DNA from: Diaminobutyricibacter sp049994905 | GTDB taxonomy: Bacteria; Actinomycetota; Actinomycetes; Actinomycetales; Microbacteriaceae | Direction of reading: 5' to 3' | Length of the DNA: 64,000 nt | NCBI RefSeq assembly: GCF_049994905.1 | Contig: NZ_CP188258.1 | Span: 3,782,001-3,846,000, forward strand | Part shown: positions 16,142 to 24,290 of the stretch, in pieces | How the letters are laid out: each line of letters begins with the position of its first letter | How positions within the stretch are numbered: the stretch's first letter is position 1 | Notes under the pieces: generated by a model | Seen by the model: only the letters and a program-made list of their open reading frames with translations | Told to the model about the DNA's origin: nothing | Databases searched by the model: none | Translations under genes and position numbers: made by a program

Positions 16142-16992
16142 CAGACACGGCTGTGGCTGCGGCCGTGCTCGACGACTTCGATTCGCGGCCGGGCCGCTCG
16201 ATGTCGCTCCTGCGCACGATCGTCGGCGGCTTCCTCCGCGAGCTCGGCGGGTGGATGCCGACCGCCGGCGCGGTCACGATGCTCGACGCGCTTGAGGTGC
16301 CCGCTTCGACGGCCCGCTCCACACTCACCCGGCTTGCCGCACGAGGCGTACTCGCCCGCGAGCCGCGAGACGGTGTCGCCGGCTACGTGCTGAGGGCAGG
16401 GGCGGTGCCGATGCTCGAACGAGGCGACGCACGGATCTTCCAGGCCACCGCATCCGCCGACGAAGGATGGTGCCTGGTCTCGTTCTCGATCCCCGAACGC
16501 CACCGGGACCGGCGCCACCAGCTGCGGCGGCGGCTCGACTGGATTGGGTGCGGCACGGTCAGCGACGCGCTGTGGATCGGTCCGGAACGGGTGGCGGATG
16601 ACGTGCGCGACATCCTCGCAGACCTGCAGCTGACCGGCGAGGTCACCGTCTTCACGGGTGCGCGACCCCTCGCGGACCGCCCGCTCGCCGAACTCGCCGG
16701 CCGGTGGTGGGACCTCGAGCGGGTGCGGATGCTGCACCAGGGTTTCCTCGACCGCTATGCGCCGGTCGTAGCCGATGCCGGGGCCCTGGCCGATCGTGCC
16801 GCGTTCGCGACGTGGGTGGGCGCACTCGACGAGTGGCGCGTCATCCCGTACCTCGATCCCGGCCTGCCTGCGTCGGCGCTTCCCGTGGGATGGCCGGGGC
16901 CCCCGAGCCGGGAACTGTTCGCGGTCATCCGGGAACGATACGCGGATGCCGCCCTCGGGTTCGCGCGTCGAGTGACGGGCTGTGGACGATAG
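16138..16992 (+). CDS. PaaX-family transcriptional regulator
   Basis: The 284-residue protein begins at ATG 16138, overlapping the kynU stop (ATGA). It has an N-terminal winged helix (SMSLLRTIVGGFLRELGGWM, then PASTARSTLTRLAARGVL) and a PaaX-like middle domain with WCLVSFSIPERHRDRRHQLR and LDWIGCGTVSDALWI. PaaX regulators usually repress aromatic catabolism and respond to CoA thioesters. As last gene of the kynurenine operon it probably autoregulates it through the long inverted repeat at 12766-12803; kynurenine or anthranilate-derived compounds are plausible effectors. Confidence 0.85.
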   Translation: MTDTAVAAAVLDDFDSRPGRSMSLLRTIVGGFLRELGGWMPTAGAVTMLDALEVPASTARSTLTRLAARGVLAREPRDGVAGYVLRAGAVPMLERGDARIFQATASADEGWCLVSFSIPERHRDRRHQLRRRLDWIGCGTVSDALWIGPERVADDVRDILADLQLTGEVTVFTGARPLADRPLAELAGRWWDLERVRMLHQGFLDRYAPVVADAGALADRAAFATWVGALDEWRVIPYLDPGLPASALPVGWPGPPSRELFAVIRERYADAALGFARRVTGCGR

Positions 16993-17033
16993 AATCGACT
17001 CATCCCCACCCAGCTGCCGAGCGGAGAGTGCCC

Positions 17034-17291
17034 GTGCCCACCATCGTTGTAGAAGTCATGCCGAAGGCTGAGCTGCTCGACCCGCAGGGCAAGGCCGTCG
17101 CAGGCGCCCTCGCCCGCATCGGCAAGGGCCAGTTCAGGGGTGTGCGTCTCGGCAAGCGCTTCGAACTGACCGTCGATGGTCCGATCGACGATGCGACGAA
17201 AGCGGCGGTCGAAGAGATCGCTGCCGACATCCTCTCCAACTCGGTGATCGAAGACGTCGTCGGCATCCACTACCCGGCGGCCGACGCCTGA
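17034..17291 (+). CDS. purS: Phosphoribosylformylglycinamidine synthase subunit PurS
   Basis: PurS is the small bridging subunit of the three-part FGAM synthase, helping transfer ammonia from PurQ to PurL. The 85-residue protein starts at GTG 17034 after GCGGAGAG, with VVEVMPKAELLDPQGKAV and VRLGKRFEL as family signatures. Its TGA and the purQ ATG share one base, so translation is coupled. This split enzyme is typical of Gram-positive bacteria. Confidence 0.96.
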   Translation: MPTIVVEVMPKAELLDPQGKAVAGALARIGKGQFRGVRLGKRFELTVDGPIDDATKAAVEEIAADILSNSVIEDVVGIHYPAADA

Positions 17292-17989
17292 TGCGCATCG
17301 GCGTCGTCACCTTCCCCGGCTCGCTCGACGACCGCGATGCCCTGCGTGCCATCCGCCTCGCCGGTGCCGAGCCGGTCGCACTCTGGCATGGCGATCACGA
17401 CCTCCAGGGCGTCGACGCCCTGGTTCTGCCGGGCGGCTTCAGCTATGGCGACTACCTGCGCTGCGGCGCGATCGCGAGCCTTTCCCCGATCATGACCGAG
17501 GTCATCGACGCCGCAGGCAAGGGCCTTCCGGTGCTCGGAATCTGCAACGGCTTCCAGATGCTCGCCGAGGCCCACCTCGTGTCCGGCGGTCTGATCCGCA
17601 ACGACCACGGGAACTTCATCCGCCGCGACCAGCACCTGCGCGTCGAGAACACCACCACGCCGTGGACCAGCGGCTTCGAGCACGGCCAGCAGATCGTCAT
17701 CCCGCTCAAGAACGGTGAGGGCGGCTTCATCGCGTCTGCAGACGAACTGGCGCGCCTCGAGGGCGAAGGCCTCGTCGTCTTCCGCTACCAGGGCGTCAAC
17801 CCGAACGGCTCCCTGAACGACATCGCCGGCGTGCGCAACGAGCGCGGCAACGTCGTCGGGCTGATGCCCCACCCAGAGCACGCCGTCGAGCCCGGCTTCG
17901 GCCCCGACACCTCTGCCGCGATGCGATCGGGCATCGACGGCCTGACCTTCTTCACCTCGGTCATCCGCAGCACGCTCGTCGAGGCGTAG
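17291..17989 (+). CDS. purQ: Phosphoribosylformylglycinamidine synthase subunit PurQ (glutaminase)
   Basis: PurQ releases ammonia from glutamine for FGAM synthesis. The 232-residue class I amidotransferase shows VLPGGFSYGDYLRCGAIA (oxyanion region), the nucleophile in GICNGFQML (Cys near residue 86) and the His/Glu pair in MPHPEHAVEP. It is translationally coupled to purS; purL follows after about 110 bp. Confidence 0.97.
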   Translation: MRIGVVTFPGSLDDRDALRAIRLAGAEPVALWHGDHDLQGVDALVLPGGFSYGDYLRCGAIASLSPIMTEVIDAAGKGLPVLGICNGFQMLAEAHLVSGGLIRNDHGNFIRRDQHLRVENTTTPWTSGFEHGQQIVIPLKNGEGGFIASADELARLEGEGLVVFRYQGVNPNGSLNDIAGVRNERGNVVGLMPHPEHAVEPGFGPDTSAAMRSGIDGLTFFTSVIRSTLVEA

Positions 17990-18098
17990 GAGTCGTGCCT
18001 GTGGAGCCGCCGGCGGCCGAAGGGCCGGGCCGGTGGCCCGCGCCGCGCCGGTAGACTGAGGATGCCCGGCACCCGTGACTTCTTGGAGACTGCCTCCC

Positions 18099-20456
18099 GT
18101 GACCGACCTTTCCACCGCATCCGTCGTCGACACCGTCGCGAACGCGGGCGAAACCCCTGAACGCGAGCAGCCGTACGCTGCACTCGGCCTGAAAGACGAC
18201 GAGTACGCGCGCATTCGGGAGATCCTCGGGCGTCGCCCGACGAGCGGCGAGCTCGCGATGTACTCGGTCATGTGGAGCGAGCACTGCTCCTACAAGTCGT
18301 CGAAGATCTACCTTCGGCAGTTCGGCCAGAAGGTCACCCCCGCCATGAAGAAGAACCTCATGGTCGGCATCGGCGAGAACGCCGGTGTCGTCGACGTCGG
18401 TGAGGGCTGGGCGGTCACGTTCAAGGTCGAATCGCACAACCACCCGAGCTACATCGAGCCGTTCCAGGGTGCTGCCACCGGTGTCGGCGGAATCGTGCGC
18501 GACATCATCTCCATGGGCGCCCGGCCCGTCGCCGTCATGGACCAGCTGCGCTTCGGCGCCATCGAAGAAGCCGACACGGCACGCGTCGTGCACGGTGTCG
18601 TCTCCGGCATCTCGTTCTACGGCAACTGCCTCGGCCTGCCGAACATCGGCGGCGAGACCTACTTCGACCCGATCTACCAGGGCAACCCCCTGGTCAACGC
18701 CCTCTCGGTCGGCGTGCTCCGCCACGAAGACCTGCACCTCGCCAACGCGTCCGGCCTCGGAAACAAGGTCGTGCTGTTCGGGGCCCGCACCGGCGGCGAC
18801 GGCATCGGCGGGGCATCGATCCTCGCTTCCGACACCTTCTCTGCGGGAGGGCCGACCAAGCGCCCGGCCGTGCAGGTCGGCGACCCGTTCGCCGAGAAGG
18901 TGCTCATCGAGTGCTGCCTCGAGCTGTTCCGCGACAAGCTGGTCGAAGGCATCCAGGATCTCGGTGCAGCCGGCATCTCCTGCGCCACCTCCGAACTCGC
19001 GTCGAACGGTGACGGCGGAATGTTCATCGAACTCGACAAGGTGCTGCTGCGCGACCCGAGCCTCACCGCCGAAGAGATCCTGATGTCCGAAAGCCAGGAG
19101 CGCATGATGGCGGTCGTGAAGCCCGAGCTTCTCGACGCCTTCCTGGCGGTCACGGCGAAATGGGACGTCGAGACCAGCGTGCTGGGCGAAGTCACCGACA
19201 CGGGCCGCCTCGTCATCAACTGGCACGGCGAAGAGATCGTCAACGTCGAGCCGCGCACCGTCGCGGTCGACGGCCCGGTGTATGAGCGCCCGGTCGCGTA
19301 CCCGAGCTGGATCGATGCCCTCCAGGCCGACAGCGCATCGAAGCTGCCGCGGTCGAGCGACCCGGAGGTGCTGCGCGAGCAGTTCCTCGCCCTCCTCGGC
19401 AGCGCGAACCTCGCTGACAAGGGCTGGATCACCGACCAGTACGATTACTTCGTCGGCGGCAACACCGCCCTCGCGTTCCCTGACGACGCCGGCATGATCC
19501 GCGTCGACGAGGAGAGCGGCCTGGGCTTCGCCATTGCAACGGATGCGAACGGCCGCTACTGCCAGCTCGACCCGAAACAGGGCGCCCGGCTCGCGCTCGC
19601 CGAGGCGTACCGCAACGTGTCGGCATCCGGAGCCGTACCCGCAGCTGTGACAGACTGCCTCAACTTCGGCAGCCCAGAGAACCCCGAAGTGATGTGGCAG
19701 TTCTCCCAGACGGTCGAGGGATTGTCCGACGCCTGCCTCGAGCTCGAGATCCCGGTGACGGGCGGCAACGTGTCGTTCTACAACCAGACCGGGTCGACCC
19801 CGATCTTCCCGACGCCGGTGGTCGGCGTGCTCGGCGTCATCGACGATGTGGCCCGGCGCATCCCCAGCGGATGGCAGGACGAAGGCGACAACATCTACCT
19901 CCTCGGCGTCACGCGCGAAGAACTCGACGGGTCTGCATGGGCAGGCACGATCCACGGCCACCTCGGCGGACTCCCGCCCGAGGTCGACCTCTCGCGTGAG
20001 CGCGAACTGGGTGAGCTGCTGCGCGCGGGTTCACTCGAAAGCCTCATCGGATCCGCCCACGATCTCTCCGACGGCGGTCTTGCCCAGGCGCTCGCCGAAA
20101 GCGTCATGCGGTTCGGTGTCGGGGCACGCGTGTGGATCACCGAGATCATGGAACGCGACGGCGTCGACGCCACGACGGCGCTTTTCAGCGAGTCGACCGG
20201 CCGCGTCATCGTGTCGGTGCCGCGGGAAGACGACGTGAAGTTCCGCGGCCTCTGCGAAGGCAGGGGCTACCCGGTGCTGCGCATCGGCGTGACCGACGCC
20301 GAGCTGGGCACCCAGCCGGTGCTCGAGATCCAGGACTACTTCACGGTCGGTCTCGAAGAGCTCGCCAGCACCCACAAGGCGACGCTGCCCGAATACTTCG
20401 GCCCTGTGGTGTCCGCCAAGCCCGGTGCGGGCTACCTCGCCAAGACCGACAGCTAG
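18099..20456 (+). CDS. purL: Phosphoribosylformylglycinamidine synthase subunit PurL
   Basis: PurL is the ATP-dependent synthetase subunit converting FGAR to FGAM. GTG 18099 is chosen because GGAG lies 10 bp upstream (18085-18088); a GTG at 18075 is in frame but lacks a site. The 785-residue small-type PurL has the conserved MWSEHCSYKSSK, VESHNHPSYIEPFQGAATG, the ILMSESQERMM segment and, in the second half, VTGGNVSFYNQTG and SAHDLSDGGLAQALAE. Its last 4 bp overlap the end of the convergent EamA gene. Confidence 0.97.
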   Translation: MTDLSTASVVDTVANAGETPEREQPYAALGLKDDEYARIREILGRRPTSGELAMYSVMWSEHCSYKSSKIYLRQFGQKVTPAMKKNLMVGIGENAGVVDVGEGWAVTFKVESHNHPSYIEPFQGAATGVGGIVRDIISMGARPVAVMDQLRFGAIEEADTARVVHGVVSGISFYGNCLGLPNIGGETYFDPIYQGNPLVNALSVGVLRHEDLHLANASGLGNKVVLFGARTGGDGIGGASILASDTFSAGGPTKRPAVQVGDPFAEKVLIECCLELFRDKLVEGIQDLGAAGISCATSELASNGDGGMFIELDKVLLRDPSLTAEEILMSESQERMMAVVKPELLDAFLAVTAKWDVETSVLGEVTDTGRLVINWHGEEIVNVEPRTVAVDGPVYERPVAYPSWIDALQADSASKLPRSSDPEVLREQFLALLGSANLADKGWITDQYDYFVGGNTALAFPDDAGMIRVDEESGLGFAIATDANGRYCQLDPKQGARLALAEAYRNVSASGAVPAAVTDCLNFGSPENPEVMWQFSQTVEGLSDACLELEIPVTGGNVSFYNQTGSTPIFPTPVVGVLGVIDDVARRIPSGWQDEGDNIYLLGVTREELDGSAWAGTIHGHLGGLPPEVDLSRERELGELLRAGSLESLIGSAHDLSDGGLAQALAESVMRFGVGARVWITEIMERDGVDATTALFSESTGRVIVSVPREDDVKFRGLCEGRGYPVLRIGVTDAELGTQPVLEIQDYFTVGLEELASTHKATLPEYFGPVVSAKPGAGYLAKTDS

Positions 20457-21433
20457 TCCCGCTGCGTCGCCGGCTCGTCGCGATCAGCCATCGCGGTGTC
20501 CGGCCCGGATGGCTGTGACGACTCCAGCGTTTGCGCCACCAGCGCCGCCTGCCGCCGCGTCAGCACGCGCACGCGCTGCTGCGTGAGCAGGATGCCGAGC
20601 AGCACCACCACGGCGCCCACCGGCTCGTTCCAGCTGAGGGATTCCTGCAGCACGAGGATACCCAGCGCAACGCCGACAACCGGCGTGACATAGGTCACCC
20701 CCGATGTCGCGGTCGGACCCCACGCCCGCAGCACGTTCATGTTCCAGATGTAGACGACACCCGTTCCGAGCGCGCCGAGCGCGAGAAGGCTCAGCAGCAC
20801 CGGCCAGCTGAACACGACTGGACCCAGCGCCACGAACGGCGTCAGCACCAGCATGATCACGGCAGCGACCCCGATATTCATCACGGCCACCGTCGTCGCC
20901 GGCATGTCGCGGTGGCTGATGAACCGCCGGATGTAGCCGAAGCTGAAGCCGTAGCACGTCACCGCCCCGAGGCACGCCAGCTGCCCCCACACGCTGCCGC
21001 TGAGCGCCGCGATCTGCCACGGCCCGACGACGATGACCACACCGACGATCCCCACGAGCACGCCGAGGACCTGGTCACGGTTCAGCCGCTCCACCCGGAA
21101 GGCGAGCGTCGCCAGGATCGCCGTCGTGATCGGCGTCACCGCGTTGTAGATGCTCGCCAGGCTCGACGACACGTACTGTTCGGCCCATGCGAAAAGCAGG
21201 TACGGCACGACACAGTAGGTGATCGCCACCACCACGAAATGCAGCCACACGATCGGCTCACGAGGCAGGCGGCTCCGCGTCGCCAGGGCGATGATGCCCA
21301 GGGTGATCGCCCCGAACACGAGACGGGCCCAGACCACCTGCCCAAAGCTCACGCCCTCGAGGCCGACCTTCATGAACAGGAAGCTGGCGCCCCAGATGAG
21401 ACCCATGGCGATGAACTGGACGGCGACCTTCAC
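20453..21433 (-). CDS. EamA/DMT-family transporter
   Basis: This 326-residue protein has ten membrane segments arranged as two EamA halves of five: the first begins FIAMGLIWGASFLFMKVGLE, the second around residue 157 (GQLACLGAVTCYGFSFGYIR). Members export amino acids, nucleosides or other metabolites; the substrate here is unknown. The tail after residue 290 is polar and cytoplasmic. It converges on purL with a 4-bp overlap and stands alone on its strand. Confidence 0.88.
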   Translation of the reverse strand: MKVAVQFIAMGLIWGASFLFMKVGLEGVSFGQVVWARLVFGAITLGIIALATRSRLPREPIVWLHFVVVAITYCVVPYLLFAWAEQYVSSSLASIYNAVTPITTAILATLAFRVERLNRDQVLGVLVGIVGVVIVVGPWQIAALSGSVWGQLACLGAVTCYGFSFGYIRRFISHRDMPATTVAVMNIGVAAVIMLVLTPFVALGPVVFSWPVLLSLLALGALGTGVVYIWNMNVLRAWGPTATSGVTYVTPVVGVALGILVLQESLSWNEPVGAVVVLLGILLTQQRVRVLTRRQAALVAQTLESSQPSGPDTAMADRDEPATQRD

Positions 21434-21547
21434 GGTTCGACGTTACCCGCCGCCGCCGACATCTGCCCGCGGGAATCGGACCCGGCACGCAGTCGCCCTC
21501 GCACTGCTGGGCGCACCCGAGGCAGCGCCCACACCCTGTGCCGCCGG

Positions 21548-21967
21548 TCAGTCGACGATCGTGATCTGAACCGGAACGTTCCCGCGGGTGGCGTTCGAGT
21601 ACGGGCACACGTGATGCGCCTTCTGCGCGAGCTCCTCGGCCTGCTCGCGTGCGACGTTGGGCACATACACGTCGAGTTCGACGGTGAGCCCGTAGCCGCC
21701 GGCGCCGTTGTCGCCGATGCCGACGCTCGCCGACACTCCGGCGTCGCGGGTGTCGGCCTTCTCGCGGCGGCCCACGGCATGGAGCGCACTCAGGAAGCAG
21801 GCCGCGAACCCGGCCGCGAAGAGCTGCTCCGGGTTGGTGCCCGCGCCCGAACCTCCCAGTTCGCGCGGTGGGCGGGTGTCGAGGTCGAGCAGGTCGTCTT
21901 CGCTGCGAACGTGGCCGTCACGGCCCCCACCCGATGCGTGCGCGATTGCCGTGTAAGCGATGTCCAT
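21548..21967 (-). CDS. Organic hydroperoxide resistance protein (Ohr/OsmC family)
   Basis: Ohr is a dimeric thiol peroxidase that reduces organic hydroperoxides using lipoylated partners. The 139-residue protein has both cysteines of the family: one in FAAGFAACFLSALH (about residue 57) and one in HHVCPYSNATRGN (about 120), with the conserved Arg-bearing N-terminal half and GTNPEQLF. No OhrR regulator is adjacent; the next gene downstream on this strand is the EamA transporter. Two cysteines and VCPYS favour Ohr over OsmC. Confidence 0.9.
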   Translation of the reverse strand: MDIAYTAIAHASGGGRDGHVRSEDDLLDLDTRPPRELGGSGAGTNPEQLFAAGFAACFLSALHAVGRREKADTRDAGVSASVGIGDNGAGGYGLTVELDVYVPNVAREQAEELAQKAHHVCPYSNATRGNVPVQITIVD

Positions 21968-22037
21968 GACCGCCAGCCCATACCGTTCGCCTGAGCGCGC
22001 GCTGAAGGCATCCCCAGAGAGACGGTGTACAGGGAAC

Positions 22038-22961
22038 CTAGCTCACGTCGAATCGCACCCCGGTGAACTCTTCGAGTCGCGACCACAGCCGGGCACCGAC
22101 GCGCGGATCGCTGCTCGTCGACGTGGGCCTCTGGCGGGTGGGCACGCCGCGCGTCAGGTAACGCGGGCCCCAGTAGTCGCCGCCGCGGGCATCCGGATCG
22201 GTCACCGCCCGCACGATCGGCCACGCGCCGTGGTCCTTGCCCTGTGTTCCCAGGGCCTGCAGGTTGTCGACGAACCGGGTCATGCGCGTCGGCTCGTTGA
22301 CTCCGCGGATGCGTGGCGTGCGCCCGCTGATCGAGTATCCGGGATGCGCGACCAGGCTCGTCACGCCGCTCCGCGCCAGGCGCAGGCGGCGGTCGAGCTC
22401 GAAGCCGAAGGCCTGCACGGCGATCTTGGACTGCGCGTAGGCACGCCATCCGGTGTATCCGCGCACCAGCTGGAGGTCGTCGACACGGAAGGTCGAGAGC
22501 CGGCTCGACAGGCTGCCGAGAGTGACCACGCGCGCGCCCGGCGTTCCCGTGAGGGTCGGGTAGAGGAGCGCGGTGAGCGCGAAATGCCCGAGCACATTGG
22601 TGGACAGCACGAGTTCGTTGCCGCGGGCATCCGTCTCGCGTTTCGCGGGTGGATGCACCATGCCCGCGTTCTCGACGAGCGCGTCGAGGCGCCCCCGCGC
22701 GGCGAGCACGTCGGATGCGGCGCGAATCGAATCGGGTTCGGTGACGTCGAGGTCGATCAGTTCAACGCTTGCTCCCGGGACACGTCCCCGGATGGCGGCG
22801 AGGGCCGCGTGCCCGCGTTCGCGACTGCGGCAGGCGAGAACGACGTGAGCCCCTGCCGCGGCGAGCTGCTCACTCGTGAAGTAGCCGATTCCGGTGTTCG
22901 CGCCGGTGACGACGACGACCTTGCCGGTCTGGTCGGGAACCGATCCGGCCGGCCCGCTCAC
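22038..22961 (-). CDS. Short-chain dehydrogenase/reductase (retinol dehydrogenase-like)
   Basis: The 307-residue SDR has VVVTGANTGIGYFTSEQLA (nucleotide loop), VENAGMVH (family NNAG variant), TLGSLSSR (catalytic Ser) and YAQSKIAVQAF (Tyr/Lys pair). The long C-terminus with DYWGPR is characteristic of the retinol-dehydrogenase-like group of actinobacteria and many such proteins act on unknown carbonyls. Its start overlaps the stop of the upstream chorismate mutase gene by 4 bp, so the two form a coupled pair without an obvious shared pathway. Confidence 0.87.
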   Translation of the reverse strand: MSGPAGSVPDQTGKVVVVTGANTGIGYFTSEQLAAAGAHVVLACRSRERGHAALAAIRGRVPGASVELIDLDVTEPDSIRAASDVLAARGRLDALVENAGMVHPPAKRETDARGNELVLSTNVLGHFALTALLYPTLTGTPGARVVTLGSLSSRLSTFRVDDLQLVRGYTGWRAYAQSKIAVQAFGFELDRRLRLARSGVTSLVAHPGYSISGRTPRIRGVNEPTRMTRFVDNLQALGTQGKDHGAWPIVRAVTDPDARGGDYWGPRYLTRGVPTRQRPTSTSSDPRVGARLWSRLEEFTGVRFDVS

Positions 22962-23311
22962 GATGCGCGGTCTTCGGCGGCGGATCCCGCGATGCGCTCG
23001 TGGTGGTGGATGACCTCGGCGATGATGAAGTTGAGGAACTTCTCTGCGAAGGCCGGGTCGAGGTGGCTCTCTTCGGCGAGCGCACGCAGCCGCTCGATCT
23101 GTTCGCGCTCACGTTCGGGGTCGGCCGGTGGCAGGCCGTGCATCGCCTTCAGCGTTCCGACCTGCTGGGTGAACTTGAAGCGCTCGGCGAGCATGTGCAC
23201 GACGGCGGCATCGATATTGTCGATGCTCTCCCGGATGCTGTGCAGCTGTGCGTAGACGGCGGCGTCGGCGGTCGTGTCCAGGTCGGCGGCGGGGGAGTCG
23301 TTCGGGGCCAT
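22958..23311 (-). CDS. Chorismate mutase, AroQ class
   Basis: Chorismate mutase turns chorismate into prephenate for phenylalanine and tyrosine synthesis. The 117-residue all-helical protein has the AroQ pattern: SIRESIDNIDAAVVHMLAER with active-site Arg, FKFTQQVGTLKA with Lys, PADPEREREQIERLRALA and the C-terminal FAEKFLNFIIAEVIHHH. It is the small monofunctional type usual in actinobacteria, where it works with the DAHP synthase. It is followed by an SDR gene with a 4-bp overlap. Confidence 0.9.
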   Translation of the reverse strand: MAPNDSPAADLDTTADAAVYAQLHSIRESIDNIDAAVVHMLAERFKFTQQVGTLKAMHGLPPADPEREREQIERLRALAEESHLDPAFAEKFLNFIIAEVIHHHERIAGSAAEDRAS

Positions 23312-23356
23312 AGACCGACCCTAACGTCTTGAAATCGGGGCTTGTGCATATTTTAC

Positions 23357-23383
23357 TCTACGCGTAGATTATCTATGCATAGA
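23357..23383. promoter_or_regulatory. Double 12-bp palindrome, probable MarR operator
   Basis: TCTACGCGTAGA (23357-23368) and TCTATGCATAGA (23372-23383) are two perfect 12-bp palindromes with shared half-site TCTAYGC, centres 15 bp apart. They lie 37-63 bp before the SRPBCC start. The following operon encodes a MarR protein, the likely binder. The divergent chorismate mutase gene starts only 46 bp away and may also be affected. Confidence 0.65.
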
Positions 23384-23419
23384 GCAACTCCCACCATCAG
23401 CGACAGAAAGGCATCGATC

Positions 23420-23839
23420 ATGTGGACCACCGAACACACCGCCGAGACAACGCTCGATCGCGAAGCCGTCTGGGCAGCCCTCAGAGACCTCCACACCGGC
23501 GCACTCCGCTACGACGGCGCCGACACCTTCGAGCTGCACGGACCATTCGCCGTCGGCACCGAACTGACCGTCACCCCCGTCGGCCAGGATCCGTTCCCGT
23601 CTACGATCGTCGACCTCGTCGAGAACGAGACCTACGCCGACCGCACCGAGTTCGGCACGCTCGTGCTCACGTTCCGGCACACGCTCGTACCGACGCCGGA
23701 CGGAACGCGCGTCACACACCGCCTCGAGATCGACGGCGAGGGCGCTGATGTGGTCGGTCCCGAACTCGGGCCGCAGATCAGTGGCGACTTCCCCGAGTCG
23801 ATGGATGCGCTGTTCGAGCAGGCGCGGCTGCGCGCATGA
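23420..23839 (+). CDS. SRPBCC-family (START-like) small protein
   Basis: The 139-residue protein starts at ATG 23420, after AGAAAGG; a longer in-frame ATG at 23342 precedes the operator and is unlikely. It begins MWTTEHTAETTLDREAVWAA, which is the usual first strand and helix of polyketide-cyclase/dehydrase-like SRPBCC proteins, with later RYDGADTFELHGPFAVGT. These helix-grip proteins bind hydrophobic ligands in the cytosol. Its stop overlaps the MarR start by 4 bp, so it is presumably co-regulated with and by MarR. Confidence 0.78.
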   Translation: MWTTEHTAETTLDREAVWAALRDLHTGALRYDGADTFELHGPFAVGTELTVTPVGQDPFPSTIVDLVENETYADRTEFGTLVLTFRHTLVPTPDGTRVTHRLEIDGEGADVVGPELGPQISGDFPESMDALFEQARLRA

Positions 23840-24273
23840 CCCGGTTTCCCGAAGGACCTGCCACCAGCCCCGGCTTTCTCCTGTGGCACACCACCCTGCG
23901 CTGGCAGCGCGTGATGACGGCAGCCCTGACTCCGCTCGACCTCACCCATGTGCAGTTCGTCATCCTCGCATCCACGTGGTGGCTGAACGGCCACGGCGAG
24001 AGCCCGACACAGTCGCGGCTGTCCGACTACACCGGATCGGATGCGCGGATGACGTCCGAAGTCGTCGGCCGCCTGATCGCGAAGGGACTGGTCGCGCGGA
24101 CTCCCGACCCTGACGATGCACGGGCGAAGGTGCTGTCGGTGACGACGCTCGGCGCCGAGGTGGCGGCGCGGGCGATCGATGCCGTCGAAGCCGCCGACGA
24201 AAGCTTCTTCGCGCCGGCGATGGGCCGCCCCCTCGATCTCGTGACCCTGTTGAAAACCCTCGCAGCCCGCTGA
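23836..24273 (+). CDS. MarR-family transcriptional regulator
   Basis: The 145-residue winged-helix protein has the MarR layout: a dimerising N-terminal helix (FLLWHTTLRWQRVMTAAL), a recognition helix in SRLSDYTGSDARMTSEVV and a wing around ARTPDPDDARAKVLSVT. It is the second gene after the SRPBCC gene (ATGA overlap), and a double palindrome 0.5 kb upstream is its likely operator, so the pair probably makes an autorepressed unit responding to a small ligand. Confidence 0.87.
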   Translation: MTRFPEGPATSPGFLLWHTTLRWQRVMTAALTPLDLTHVQFVILASTWWLNGHGESPTQSRLSDYTGSDARMTSEVVGRLIAKGLVARTPDPDDARAKVLSVTTLGAEVAARAIDAVEAADESFFAPAMGRPLDLVTLLKTLAAR

Positions 24274-24290
24274 CCGCCCGATACGGTGGA

